Shown: piece after piece, positions 1 through 7,812 of the stretch
Numbering within the stretch: the first letter of the stretch is position 1
How the letters are laid out: each line of letters opens with the position of its first letter
Assembly (NCBI GenBank): GCA_003862155.1
Contig: QOUV01000015.1
Location: 1-49,529, forward strand
Direction of reading: 5' to 3'
Source: Lachnospiraceae bacterium
Lineage (GTDB): Bacteria > Bacillota > Clostridia > Lachnospirales > Lachnospiraceae
DNA: 49,529 nucleotides
Notes under the pieces: generated by a model
What the model saw: the letters and a program-made list of their open reading frames with translations, nothing else
Told to the model about the DNA's origin: nothing
The model's database searches: none
Program-made: the position numbers and the translations under genes

Positions 1-107
1 ATGCCATAAAAAATCACCTTCAAAACGTGGCAGATATTCAAACATTATAAAAATGCCTATTCAAAAATCCTGGAGACATGCAATTAAGTTAAGTTGACGC
101 TAAGTGT

Positions 108-136
108 ACCACATTGGTGCCTGGCACCAACGTGGT
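108..136. repeat. Palindrome 3' of kdpE
   Basis: Two 14-base arms (ACCACATTGGTGCC and GGCACCAACGTGGT) are separated by one base and match at 13 of 14 positions. The palindrome lies just past the kdpE stop, but neither strand has the T-run of an intrinsic terminator. It could be a dispersed palindromic repeat or a transposon end marking the edge of the potassium operon. Bases 1-107 to its left hold no gene that can be supported. Confidence 0.6.
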
Positions 137-149
137 CTCCTCGCTTTTC

Positions 150-851
150 TCAGTCTACCCGCAGCATACGGTAACCGACGCCGATATGCGTCTGAATGTA
201 TTGCGGACTGTCCTTTTGCGGCTCCAGCTTTTTGCGCAGTGTCGCCATAAATACTCTCAGGGAAGCAATATCGTTTTCCCAGCTGCTGCCCCAAATCTGC
301 TGCGTGATATAGGTGTGCGTCAGCACCTTTCCGACATTATGAGAGAGCAGACACAAAAGCTTGTATTCAATAGGGGTCAGGTGCAATTCCTCTCCATTTA
401 GATAAGCGCAGCCGGCGGCATAATCAATTTTAAGCTCGCCGTTTTGGAAAACGGGAGAATCGGTATCGCCGCTTGCCTGAAGAAGCAGCAGCCGTCTTTG
501 CGTGACACGAAGCCGTGCTAAAAGCTCCTCTACGGAAAAGGGCTTTGTCAGATAGTCGTCCGCCCCGGCATCCAGCGCCGTGATTTTGTCTTTATCCTCG
601 CTGCGCGCACTGATCACAATAATGGGCATATTGGACCATGAGCGGATGCTTTCGATCACCTGTGTGCCGTCGATATCCGGCAGCCCCAGATCAAGCAGAA
701 CGATATCCGGGTTATGGGAGGTCGTTTCTATAATAGCGCTGTGTCCGTTCTCCGCGGTCAGATAGCGGTAATCGTTAGCCTTTAGCGTTGTTACGATCAG
801 ATTGCGGACAGGGCGGTCGTCCTCCACGACGAGTACAAGGGGTTTATTCAT
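150..851 (-). CDS. kdpE: KdpE-type response regulator
   Basis: This is a cytoplasmic OmpR-family response regulator of 233 aa, a full-length size. The receiver domain has the acidic triad E10-D11-D12, phospho-acceptor D54 (in LLDLGLPD) and the conserved K103 (LTKPF). The C-terminal half is a winged-helix DNA-binding domain ending in the usual GVGYRM motif. The start overlaps the kdpD stop by 8 bases, which indicates translational coupling, and GAGGTGA precedes the ATG. Known KdpE proteins activate kdpFABC when K+ is low. No kdpFABC is visible here, so the more likely target is the ktr operon it belongs to or a distant locus (inference). Confidence 0.93.
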   Translation of the reverse strand: MNKPLVLVVEDDRPVRNLIVTTLKANDYRYLTAENGHSAIIETTSHNPDIVLLDLGLPDIDGTQVIESIRSWSNMPIIVISARSEDKDKITALDAGADDYLTKPFSVEELLARLRVTQRRLLLLQASGDTDSPVFQNGELKIDYAAGCAYLNGEELHLTPIEYKLLCLLSHNVGKVLTHTYITQQIWGSSWENDIASLRVFMATLRKKLEPQKDSPQYIQTHIGVGYRMLRVD

Positions 852-2820
852 TCAGAGTCACCTCGCTGAGCGGTAAAGTAAAGGTAAATATGCAGCCGTG
901 CGGTACGTTATCCGTAAGCGTCAGCGTTCCGCCGTGCAGTTCTACGATCGATTTACACAGGGTAAGCCCGATCCCGAAGCTTCTGCGGCTGTCTGCGACG
1001 GTATTTTTTCCGGTGTAAAACATCTCAAAAACATGCGGTTTCATATCGTCTGCAATTCCGTTTCCGTTATCGGTGACTCGGATCACGGCATTCCCGCCCT
1101 GTTTTTCGGCACTTACGCAGATCTCGGAGCCTTGTTCGGTATATTTCAAAGCATTATCAATAAGGTTGACAATGACCTGCACGATAAGCTGTGCGTCCAT
1201 ACGGGCAAGGATCAGATCGTCGCACCTTACCGTCACCTTGTGTCCGACGGATTTTTTCTTCAAATGCGAAACGGCTTCGTTGACCACTTCGTCTACAAGC
1301 TGGTCGGTAAGCTCCAGCTTCAGGCGTCCGTCATTCAGCCGTGTAACATACAGCAGATTTTCCACCACGCCGATCAGCCATTCGGAATCGTCATAAATAT
1401 CTTTATAGATCTGCTGCTTGGTTGCTTCGTCCAGGCGGTTTCCGTTATGCAAAAGCGTGTCCGCATTACCCGAAACGGAGCAAAGCGGCGTGCGCAGATC
1501 GTGTGAGATCGACCGCAAAAGGTCGGCGCGCAGCTGCTCGCTTTTTGCAAGATCTGCCGCCCGTTCCTTTTCGGCGGCGTTGTGAGCATTATCCATTGCC
1601 AGCGCACATTCGTTCACAACCGACAGTACGATACTGTTCTCAAATGAATCGGGCTTTTCGGGTTTCATCGGTATCCCGATCACCCCGTAGACTCTGCCGC
1701 CTGCACGGATCGCAAGATAAAAACATTCGGCTTTTCCAAACTGTGCTGTCGTTGCTCCTGCACGGCGACCGTTTTGAAGCACCCATTCTGCGGTCTGCCG
1801 CTCTGCATCGCTTAGCAGCTTTTCAGCGTGTGTATCCTTTTTTTCGGCATAAAGCCGCCCGGACAACATTCCGTTTTCGCCTTTCGTATAGGCGACAATG
1901 CTTCGGTCAAGCAGCCGTGAGAGCTGCATACAGGTCATGCTTAAAACATCATCGTTGCTTTTTGCTTTTTGCAGCAGACGGTCAGTGTCGAACAGCACCT
2001 GCATACGGAACGCGGAGCGAGCCGAGAGCCTTGCATGATCTTTCAGCTTCGAGGCAAGCGTGCCGGTGAGAACGGAAGACGCCAGCATGACGGCGAAGGT
2101 AACGGGATAGCCTACGGCATAGGTCTGAAAGGACAACCTGGGTTTGGTAAGGAAAAATCCGAACAATACAACACTCAGAAGTGAGCCTGCCATACTGCAA
2201 AGGTATCCTTTGGTCAAAACGGAGATCATCAGCACACCGAGGATGTATACCATAACGATATTGGTATCGGGAAAGCTGAGATGATCGAACAGAAACCCGA
2301 TCGCCGTGCATACGGCAAGCATCAGGACGGTTATGGCAATATCCCGCAGCGACGGTATCTCTGCACCAAGGAACAGACGGCGTCTGTGCGGCTTTGTGTA
2401 GTTCAGCGCATCGGGAATAATATGAATGTCAACATCAGGGGCGGAGGCGATCAGCTTTTCGGTGAGAGTCGGTCTTCCGAACAGCCCTCTGCGTCTGGCA
2501 CTGCTTTGCCCGATCACGATTTTTGTGACATCGGAAAGTTTGACATATTCCGAGATCTGCAGCGGCACATCCTCGCCGTGCGTCATAACGATCTCGGCGC
2601 CGAGCCTTTGTGCGAGCTGTATGTTCTGCGAAAGTCGGGACTGATCCTCATCATTTATGACCGTATCCGTCTGCACATAGATGGCGGTAAATCTTGCATG
2701 AAGGACCTTAGCCATCTTTGCGGCGGTGTGTATGATTCTTGCATTGGACGGCGAAGAGGACAGGCAGACAAGGATATGCTCATCTGCGTCTTTTTTTGAC
2801 TGCTCGGTTTGTGTTGTCAT
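844..2820 (-). CDS. kdpD: KdpD-type sensor histidine kinase lacking the N-terminal KdpD domain
   Basis: This is a membrane sensor kinase of 658 aa, against roughly 880-900 aa for classical KdpD. It begins directly with the universal-stress-protein (USP) domain (about residues 15-130). A DUF4118 block with about four membrane helices follows (150-260), then a GAF-like region, HisKA with H440 (SHDLRTPL) and HATPase_c with N-box NLIDNALKY and G boxes DNGNGI and FGIGL. The N-terminal P-loop KdpD domain is absent. Residues 21-48 fit S-x-S, 20 residues, then FTAxY, the motif reported for c-di-AMP binding in Staphylococcus aureus KdpD. I chose the ATG at 2820. A GTG at 2829 is the alternative and would add three residues. 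It is paired with kdpE. Confidence 0.9.
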   Translation of the reverse strand: MTTQTEQSKKDADEHILVCLSSSPSNARIIHTAAKMAKVLHARFTAIYVQTDTVINDEDQSRLSQNIQLAQRLGAEIVMTHGEDVPLQISEYVKLSDVTKIVIGQSSARRRGLFGRPTLTEKLIASAPDVDIHIIPDALNYTKPHRRRLFLGAEIPSLRDIAITVLMLAVCTAIGFLFDHLSFPDTNIVMVYILGVLMISVLTKGYLCSMAGSLLSVVLFGFFLTKPRLSFQTYAVGYPVTFAVMLASSVLTGTLASKLKDHARLSARSAFRMQVLFDTDRLLQKAKSNDDVLSMTCMQLSRLLDRSIVAYTKGENGMLSGRLYAEKKDTHAEKLLSDAERQTAEWVLQNGRRAGATTAQFGKAECFYLAIRAGGRVYGVIGIPMKPEKPDSFENSIVLSVVNECALAMDNAHNAAEKERAADLAKSEQLRADLLRSISHDLRTPLCSVSGNADTLLHNGNRLDEATKQQIYKDIYDDSEWLIGVVENLLYVTRLNDGRLKLELTDQLVDEVVNEAVSHLKKKSVGHKVTVRCDDLILARMDAQLIVQVIVNLIDNALKYTEQGSEICVSAEKQGGNAVIRVTDNGNGIADDMKPHVFEMFYTGKNTVADSRRSFGIGLTLCKSIVELHGGTLTLTDNVPHGCIFTFTLPLSEVTLNE

Positions 2821-2879
2821 CCGGTTCACCGTCCTTTTGTTTTATTATACATCAAAATCGTGAAATAATCTACCGCAAG

Positions 2880-3140
2880 CTAATACTCATCTTCTTTCCC
2901 GTCGGAAAGGATAATATCGACTGTTCCGTGCGTTTCCCGGAAACGGTGGATCTCGCTTAATATCTCACTGTCGGACAGTCCATGCGGCAGCGTGACTTCA
3001 GAAGGCTCGCAGGATTCGTTTTCCTTTAACAGTGCCTTTCTGTTTTCTTCAAGAAATCGATCCAGCCTGCACATGACATAAAATCCGAAAGCAAATATGC
3101 CAATCAGGCTGACAATCAGCAATAGCTCAGCCATCCTCAT
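2880..3140 (-). CDS. Small single-pass membrane protein in the potassium operon
   Basis: This 86-aa protein is not recognised as a named family. Residues 4-24 form one hydrophobic helix, followed by a charged cytoplasmic-type tail rich in Glu with a motif like LSDSEILSEIHRFRE. It lies 9 bases after ktrA and 50 bases before kdpD on the same strand, so it is almost certainly co-transcribed. The start is ATG-AGG-ATG. The second ATG (3134) sits at a better distance from AGAGGTG and may be the true one. The position suggests an accessory subunit or modulator of KtrAB or KdpD, but that is only inference. Confidence 0.7.
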   Translation of the reverse strand: MRMAELLLIVSLIGIFAFGFYVMCRLDRFLEENRKALLKENESCEPSEVTLPHGLSDSEILSEIHRFRETHGTVDIILSDGKEDEY

Positions 3141-3149
3141 TCACCTCTG

Positions 3150-3797
3150 TTAAATGCGAAAGCACTTTTGCAGTTCTTTGTAAGCACCGAGAACCAAAAG
3201 AGTGATTTTGTCCGTAAGAACGGTTTCCGGTGAAACTGCCATATTGATCTTTCCGTTCTCCTTGGTCGCCATGATATTGATGCTGTATTTTCTGCGGATA
3301 TCCAGTTCTCCGACGGTTTTTCCGATCCATCCCTTCGGCACCTCTACTTCAAAAATGGCATGAGCCTCATCGACCTCGATGTAATCCCGTATGTGATCGG
3401 CGGTATACCGAATAGCAGCCCAATTTGCTACTTGCTTTTCAGGGTAAATTACTTCGTCCGCTCCGTTACGCAGAAGAAATTTCTCCTGAACATCACGCTC
3501 GGCGCGTGACACAACTAATTTTGCGCCGAGTTCCTTCAGTAAAGATGTAGTCTCCAGCGAATTTTGAAAATTTTCTCCTATGGTGACGATGCACACATCA
3601 AAGTTTCCGATGCCGAGCGACTTTAAAAATTCCGCATTTGTGCAGTCGCCGATCTGTGCATTGGTAACGATTGGCAGAATCTTATTGACTCTTTCTTCGT
3701 TACTGTCTACCGCCATCACCTCGTGTCCGAATTTATTCAGCTGTAAAGCGATATGCCTACCGAATCTGCCGAGACCTATTAACAATATGTTTTTCAT
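3150..3797 (-). CDS. ktrA: KtrA/TrkA-type potassium channel gating subunit
   Basis: This 215-aa cytoplasmic RCK protein gates the KtrB potassium channel. The N-terminal Rossmann domain has the nucleotide motif GLGRFGRH and the acidic residue D34 after the second strand (MAVDSNEER). Residues 135-215 form the RCK_C (TrkA_C) domain. Length and domain order are normal for KtrA. It follows ktrB after 15 bases. RCK_C domains of Firmicute KtrA proteins are known c-di-AMP receptors, which is relevant here because the downstream KdpD carries a c-di-AMP-type motif. TrkA would be an equally valid name, but the single-RCK architecture favours the Ktr label. Confidence 0.92.
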   Translation of the reverse strand: MKNILLIGLGRFGRHIALQLNKFGHEVMAVDSNEERVNKILPIVTNAQIGDCTNAEFLKSLGIGNFDVCIVTIGENFQNSLETTSLLKELGAKLVVSRAERDVQEKFLLRNGADEVIYPEKQVANWAAIRYTADHIRDYIEVDEAHAIFEVEVPKGWIGKTVGELDIRRKYSINIMATKENGKINMAVSPETVLTDKITLLVLGAYKELQKCFRI

Positions 3798-3812
3798 AAT
3801 ATAGTAACTCCT

Positions 3813-5144
3813 TTATCCGACTGTTATTTTTTCGAGCGGCAGCTTTGCTCCGCTCTGATTTTTGTTAGGAACCGCCGCGTAAATCAGGGTAAGTCCGCCG
3901 ACTCTGCCGAGATACATCAAGACGATCAAAATAAGCTGAGAAAGAACACCGAGCTTCGGTGTAATCCCAAGGGTAAGCCCGACCGTTCCGACAGCGGACG
4001 CCGTTTCGTATAGGCAGGTGCTAAGCGGCAGACCTTCTGCCATGCTGATAACATTGCCGCCGATAAAAAACATCAGGAAATACATTACGGCAACGGCTGC
4101 GGCGTTTTTCACTGTCGAACCGTCAATGCGCCTGCCGCAGACTTCGGTATCGTCCTTTTTGCGACAGACGGAGAATGCACTCAGAATCAGAACGGCAAGC
4201 GTAGTTGTTTTCATACCGCCTGCCGTGGAGCTGGGCGATCCGCCGATAAGCATCAGCAGAATCATAATTGCCTTAGAGGAACCGGACATAGCGGGAAGAT
4301 CGACGGTATTGAAACCGGCGGTTCTCGGTGTGACAGACTGAAAAAGCGACGCAAGAATCCTTTCGGAGAGCGGCAGCCCCGTAAAATCACAGAAGAAAAA
4401 GAATACTGCGGGAGCGATAATGAGGATTGCCGTTGTTACCAATATGACCTTACTTTGCATATGGTATTTTTTGAAATGCCACTTGTTTGTGTAAATATCG
4501 TCCCAGGTCAAAAATCCAATACCGCCCACAATAATTAAAAGCATAATTGCAATGTTTATTGTCGGATCTCCGATGTATCCCGTAAGAGACGGGTATTTGT
4601 TTTTGGCGGTGCCGAGTATGTCAAAGCCGGCGTTGCAAAAGGCGGAAATCGAATGAAATGCCGCCATCCAAATTCCCTTGATACCGAAGTTTCTGCAAAA
4701 TGTCGGCAGCATGACGATCATTCCGATAAGCTCGATCAAAAAAGTTCCCCGTATAATAAAGCGGGTCAGGCGGACGATCCCGCCGACCTTTGGGGCAGAG
4801 ATGGCGTCCTGCATGGTGCTGCGCTGCATCAGCGATATTTTTCTGCCGGACAGCATAGCGAAAAATACCGCAACTGTCACAACACCGAGCCCGCCTATCT
4901 GGATCAGCAGCAGTATTATCGCCTGCCCGAAAGCGGACCAATAACTGCCCGTATCCTGCACAACCAGCCCCGTAACGCAAACGGCCGAGGTCGATGTGAA
5001 CAGCGCCTCGTGAAATGGCGTAACAACTCCGGCAGTCGATGAAAACGGCAGCATCAATATCAGCGCTCCAAGCACTATGACGCCGGCAAAGCCCAGAACG
5101 ATCAGCTTAAAGGATGACAGCCGCTTTTTTCTATGTGTAAGCAT
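3813..5144 (-). CDS. ktrB: KtrB/TrkH-type potassium uptake channel
   Basis: This 443-aa integral membrane subunit forms the K+ translocation pathway. Four pore-loop selectivity segments with the conserved glycine are visible: STSAVCVTGL, SISAFCNAGF, VTPRTAGF and ASAVGTVGL. The helices in between are strongly hydrophobic. The length matches KtrB. It is the first gene of the operon ktrB-ktrA-small protein-kdpD-kdpE. A GGAG ribosome site precedes the ATG. A weak promoter (TTACAC, 17 bases, TAATAT on the minus strand) lies within about 70 bases upstream. No c-di-AMP riboswitch could be recognised in the leader. Confidence 0.93.
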   Translation of the reverse strand: MLTHRKKRLSSFKLIVLGFAGVIVLGALILMLPFSSTAGVVTPFHEALFTSTSAVCVTGLVVQDTGSYWSAFGQAIILLLIQIGGLGVVTVAVFFAMLSGRKISLMQRSTMQDAISAPKVGGIVRLTRFIIRGTFLIELIGMIVMLPTFCRNFGIKGIWMAAFHSISAFCNAGFDILGTAKNKYPSLTGYIGDPTINIAIMLLIIVGGIGFLTWDDIYTNKWHFKKYHMQSKVILVTTAILIIAPAVFFFFCDFTGLPLSERILASLFQSVTPRTAGFNTVDLPAMSGSSKAIMILLMLIGGSPSSTAGGMKTTTLAVLILSAFSVCRKKDDTEVCGRRIDGSTVKNAAAVAVMYFLMFFIGGNVISMAEGLPLSTCLYETASAVGTVGLTLGITPKLGVLSQLILIVLMYLGRVGGLTLIYAAVPNKNQSGAKLPLEKITVG

Positions 5145-5251
5145 ATATACTTCTCCTGTTTCTGTTTGTTTACAAAGAGTATATTATGAAATATAAAAAA
5201 ATGGTGTAATGATCCGGCGCTCTGTATTAAGATTGCATTAAGGCACCAGAT

Positions 5252-5365
5252 CTATTCCTTCATCGTGATGAATGACTCCTGTTCCCTTCGCACAAGCAGC
5301 TTCGGTATCCTGAAAAAGGCATACTGACTGGCCCCGTCAGCTCCATAAAAATAATCGTAGGGCAT
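5252..5365 (-). pseudogene. Fragment of a plasmid/ICE-type replication initiator (RepA N-terminus)
   Basis: A 37-codon frame begins after a strong GGAGG site with MPYDYFYGADGASQYAFF and continues RIPKLL. This closely resembles the opening of the RepA_N replication initiators of Clostridia plasmids and integrative elements (recalled pattern YDYFYG...F.F.RIPKLL). After RIPKLL the similarity stops and the frame ends at TAG. The rest of the 449-base gap between ktrB and the next gene holds a hairpin and nothing else recognisable. It is a relic of a mobile element, not a working initiator. Confidence 0.6.
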
Positions 5366-5388
5366 CTTGTCGTCCTCCGTTCGGGTAA

Positions 5389-5436
5389 AAAAAGACGTCT
5401 GGCTGATTAAATCGAAATCAGACAAACGTCTTTTAA
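5389..5436. repeat. Hairpin upstream of the repA fragment
   Basis: AAAAGACGT and ACGTCTTTT arms enclose about 30 bases, with further pairing between CTGATT and AATCAG inside. The structure has A/T runs at both ends and lies just upstream of the repA fragment ribosome site. It could act as a bidirectional terminator or as the leader control element common ahead of repA genes. Confidence 0.45.
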
Positions 5437-5593
5437 TAACAGGCTTCTTTCCAAGTTAAAGAAGTCCATGAAAATTAGCGTAAATATTATACACTAATCA
5501 GGAGTTGAAATAACTAACTCCTTCAAAAAGAGACTCATCGTACTGGCACTTCTCCGGATCTCCTGTCACATCATGAATCTCTATGGTCTAAAT

Positions 5594-6172
5594 TCATTTT
5601 CCAGTCAGGACCACTGCAGTGATCACACCCATGCTTACCGCTTCAGTGATAAGCGGTACCATCGCAGCATAAAAAGCCTTCATCGGTTTCATTCTGTAAT
5701 ACAGGACATACAGCACTATGCTTATGGTAAACGCTATTGCAACTACCACTGCAAGGATCCAGAACCTGGTATCCGAAAGCCTCCCTGCTCCATTCAGTGA
5801 ACTGATAACCGTAAGCTCCAGCATCACCCACCCGGTGATAAGTACCAGTTCCGTAGTAACCTGTCTCTGAAATAAAAACCTCGTAATAAGAAGCAGTAAT
5901 ACATATGCTATTATGCCTCCGGCCACTATCACAATCCCTGTAATTTTCAGATGACCGGTCTTCTGAACCGCATTCACTCCGTATATCGATACTGCAATAC
6001 CGGCAAGTCCACAGAATGCCGTAATCAGAAGCATTATCCCGTTAAGGCCTCCTGCACGTTTTACTTCTACTCCAGGCCTGTACGATATACTCCACCATAT
6101 CAGATAAAATATACAGCAGATAACAAGAAGTATCTGTCCGATAATAATTTTTCCAAAAGCTCCATTAGTCAT
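5594..6172 (-). CDS. Multi-pass membrane protein of unknown function
   Basis: This protein of about 192 aa consists almost entirely of six predicted membrane helices joined by short polar loops. No enzymatic motif is visible and I do not recognise the family. The start at 6172 is supported by a purine-rich GGGAGAAAGAAG just upstream and by an ATGA overlap with the stop of the preceding broken frame. The overlap suggests it was once the second gene of a pair. Upstream in-frame ATGs at 6187 and 6205 would lie inside the other frame. Confidence 0.6.
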   Translation of the reverse strand: MTNGAFGKIIIGQILLVICCIFYLIWWSISYRPGVEVKRAGGLNGIMLLITAFCGLAGIAVSIYGVNAVQKTGHLKITGIVIVAGGIIAYVLLLLITRFLFQRQVTTELVLITGWVMLELTVISSLNGAGRLSDTRFWILAVVVAIAFTISIVLYVLYYRMKPMKAFYAAMVPLITEAVSMGVITAVVLTGK

Positions 6173-6411
6173 TCTTCTTTCTCCCATCCCTTGCACACAT
6201 TGCACCAGCCTGCTGCACCAGACGCTTTCTCAAGTTCCTCCGGAGTGATCTTTACCGAAGTAAACTCCTTATCATAAAAAATCAACAATCTGTACCGTGT
6301 CACCTGCTGTGGATTAAACTGATTTCTGACAAGAACAAAACCTGCTTTTATCCTGTTCAGAAACCACCTGCTGTAAAAGGCCGGAATATCCGTACCACAA
6401 GACAGGAATTG
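6169..6411 (-). pseudogene. Broken DUF1848-like fragment fused to an unrelated C-terminus
   Basis: The frame has no start codon. It reads TDIPAFYSRWFLNRIKAGFV, then LVRNQFNPQQV, which matches the N-terminal signature of DUF1848 proteins (recalled pattern RTDIPAFYS.WF.NR...G...VRNP.NP.QV). It then passes without a stop into an unrelated tail, YDKEFTSVKITPEELEKA, ending CNVCKGWEKEE. DUF1848 proteins are about 300 aa, so most of the family domain is missing. Bases 6412-6669 show only more short broken frames (one reads SVDPSCCAGVTPEKHRAALE) and no intact gene. The tail may be the true end of a small protein that once preceded the membrane gene. Confidence 0.5.
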
Positions 6412-6669
6412 TCAAATGGTACGGAAATAGCGAAAAAAATGCTATGGCATTCATCTTCATTAAGCTCCATCACAAGGTACAGAGAAAGACAAGTACCAGA
6501 AAAATAGGTCGCCGAATGTGCATTTCAGTTTCTTATTATCTGAATCTGGCATGACGCCATTGTCTCAAGCGCTGCCCTGTGCTTCTCCGGAGTGACTCCG
6601 GCGCAGCAAGACGGATCTACGGAAATCTTTTTTTCTCATCTGTTCACCTCGACGCTGATACTTTCTGCT

Positions 6670-7167
6670 TCAGTCAATATAATGTATCCTGCTCTGGTCG
6701 AATCTGTCCTGCTGCGGTCTGCTCTCAGCCGGATATCCCAGTGGGAACAGTGAAAAAGCTTCCTGATCATCCGGAAGGTCAAGCACCTGCTTTACTTTTT
6801 CCATGCGGTCTTTATCAGGCGCTATTCCGAGCCAGACACCACCAAGTCCAAGAGAATCCGTCATCAGCCACATATTCTCCTGGCATATGGACATATCCTC
6901 AAGAACCATACTTGGGAACATCACGCCCGTCTTTTTATAAACCGGTACGATCACAACAGGCGCACCAGCGGCGCATCCCGCATAATTGCTGCATTCCGAC
7001 AGCTGCCTTATCTTTTCCTTATCGGTAACGACATAGAATTCCCACGGCTGCTGGTTCCCGGCTGAAGGAGACTGCATTCCGGCCTTTAATATTCCGGTTA
7101 ATTTATCTTTCTCAACCGGCCTGTCTTCATACTTTCTGACACTTATCCTGTGAAAAATACTATCCAT
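6670..7167 (-). CDS. Nitroreductase family FMN oxidoreductase
   Basis: This 165-aa cytoplasmic flavoenzyme belongs to the nitroreductase family and is expected to use NAD(P)H to reduce nitro compounds, quinones or a similar acceptor. The N-terminal FMN-binding signature RISVRKYEDRPV, the segment APSAGNQQPWEF-like (SPSAGNQQPWEF) and a central GLGGVWLGI motif are all present. I chose the ATG at 7167 because AAGGA lies just upstream and family proteins begin this way; the frame remains open for 130 more codons without homology. The gene is divergent from desulfoferrodoxin, so the two share a regulatory region, which fits a common redox or oxidative-stress theme (inference). Confidence 0.9.
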   Translation of the reverse strand: MDSIFHRISVRKYEDRPVEKDKLTGILKAGMQSPSAGNQQPWEFYVVTDKEKIRQLSECSNYAGCAAGAPVVIVPVYKKTGVMFPSMVLEDMSICQENMWLMTDSLGLGGVWLGIAPDKDRMEKVKQVLDLPDDQEAFSLFPLGYPAESRPQQDRFDQSRIHYID

Positions 7168-7257
7168 TCTATCACCATTCCTTCCTTTGATACGATTCAT
7201 TATATTGCATTTCAACGAAAAAATAAAATTCATAGTTAAATAAATAGATAAAACAGG

Positions 7258-7286
7258 CTGACAACCACCCCGAAGTATGCTAGAAT
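7258..7286 (+). promoter_or_regulatory. Promoter of the desulfoferrodoxin gene
   Basis: CTGACA at 7258-7263 and TAGAAT at 7281-7286 are separated by exactly 17 bases, a good sigma-A match. The leader to the ATG is about 60 bases. It contains no clear palindrome. Confidence 0.7.
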
Positions 7287-7353
7287 AGGAGACAGTAAGC
7301 AGTTGGTTACATACCGGTCCAAAAGTTGGTCCCGGGGATAAGGAGGGCAATTC

Positions 7354-7728
7354 ATGAAGTTTATTAAATGTGAGAAATGCGGTAAGGTAGCTATTATTGC
7401 AAAGGACTCCGCCTGCGACACCATGTGCTGTGGACAGGCTATGACAGTTCTCAAGCCTAACACAACTGACGCAGCAGTTGAGAAGCATGTACCAGTTATC
7501 GAAGCAAACGGATCCAAGGTAACTGTAAAGGTAGGATCCGTAGAGCATCCAATGCTTGCAGAGCATTACATCGAGTGGATCCTGATCGAGACATCACAGG
7601 GGTATCAGAAAAAGGACTTAAAGCCTGGCGACAAGCCTGAAGCAGTCTTTGCACTGGCTGAAGGAGAAACTCTTGTAGCAGCATATGATTACTGCAGCCT
7701 TCATGGTCTCTGGTCAGCAAAAGCCTGA
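7354..7728 (+). CDS. dfx: Desulfoferrodoxin (superoxide reductase)
   Basis: This 124-aa cytoplasmic iron protein reduces superoxide to hydrogen peroxide without making oxygen, a typical defence of anaerobes. The N-terminal desulforedoxin domain has the iron center I cysteines (CEKC and, after CDTM, CC). The C-terminal domain has the center II ligands: His in EKHVP, two His in VEHPMLAEHY, and Cys plus His in YCSLHGLW. Length is normal for the two-domain form. AAGGAGG precedes the ATG. It is one of very few plus-strand genes here and is followed by a strong bidirectional terminator. Electron donors (rubredoxin, rubredoxin reductase) are not in the window. Confidence 0.95.
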   Translation: MKFIKCEKCGKVAIIAKDSACDTMCCGQAMTVLKPNTTDAAVEKHVPVIEANGSKVTVKVGSVEHPMLAEHYIEWILIETSQGYQKKDLKPGDKPEAVFALAEGETLVAAYDYCSLHGLWSAKA

Positions 7729-7755
7729 CAGTGGCGCTTAAATAAATATCATCTG

Positions 7756-7783
7756 AAAAAGGGGCCGCAAGGCCCTTTTTTCT
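7756..7783. terminator. Bidirectional intrinsic terminator
   Basis: A run of A, then GGGGCC-GCAA-GGCCC, then a run of T. The stem is GC-rich with a GCAA tetraloop and has T-runs when read on either strand. It ends dfx on the plus strand and the DUF1810 gene on the minus strand. Confidence 0.9.
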
Positions 7784-7812
7784 ATAACAGAACTGCTGCA
7801 CAGCCCGATTAC

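Noticed and set aside
1422-2069. Long plus-strand frames opposite kdpD
   Set aside because: They are shadows of the kdpD coding sequence; no homology, and the minus strand has intact kinase motifs.
5145-5251. Possible c-di-AMP (ydaO-type) or other riboswitch upstream of ktrB
   Set aside because: The leader is only about 70 bases and none of the conserved riboswitch motifs could be seen.
7168-7566. N-terminal extension of the nitroreductase frame
   Set aside because: It has no homology, covers the dfx promoter and start, and a good ribosome site lies before the ATG at 7167.
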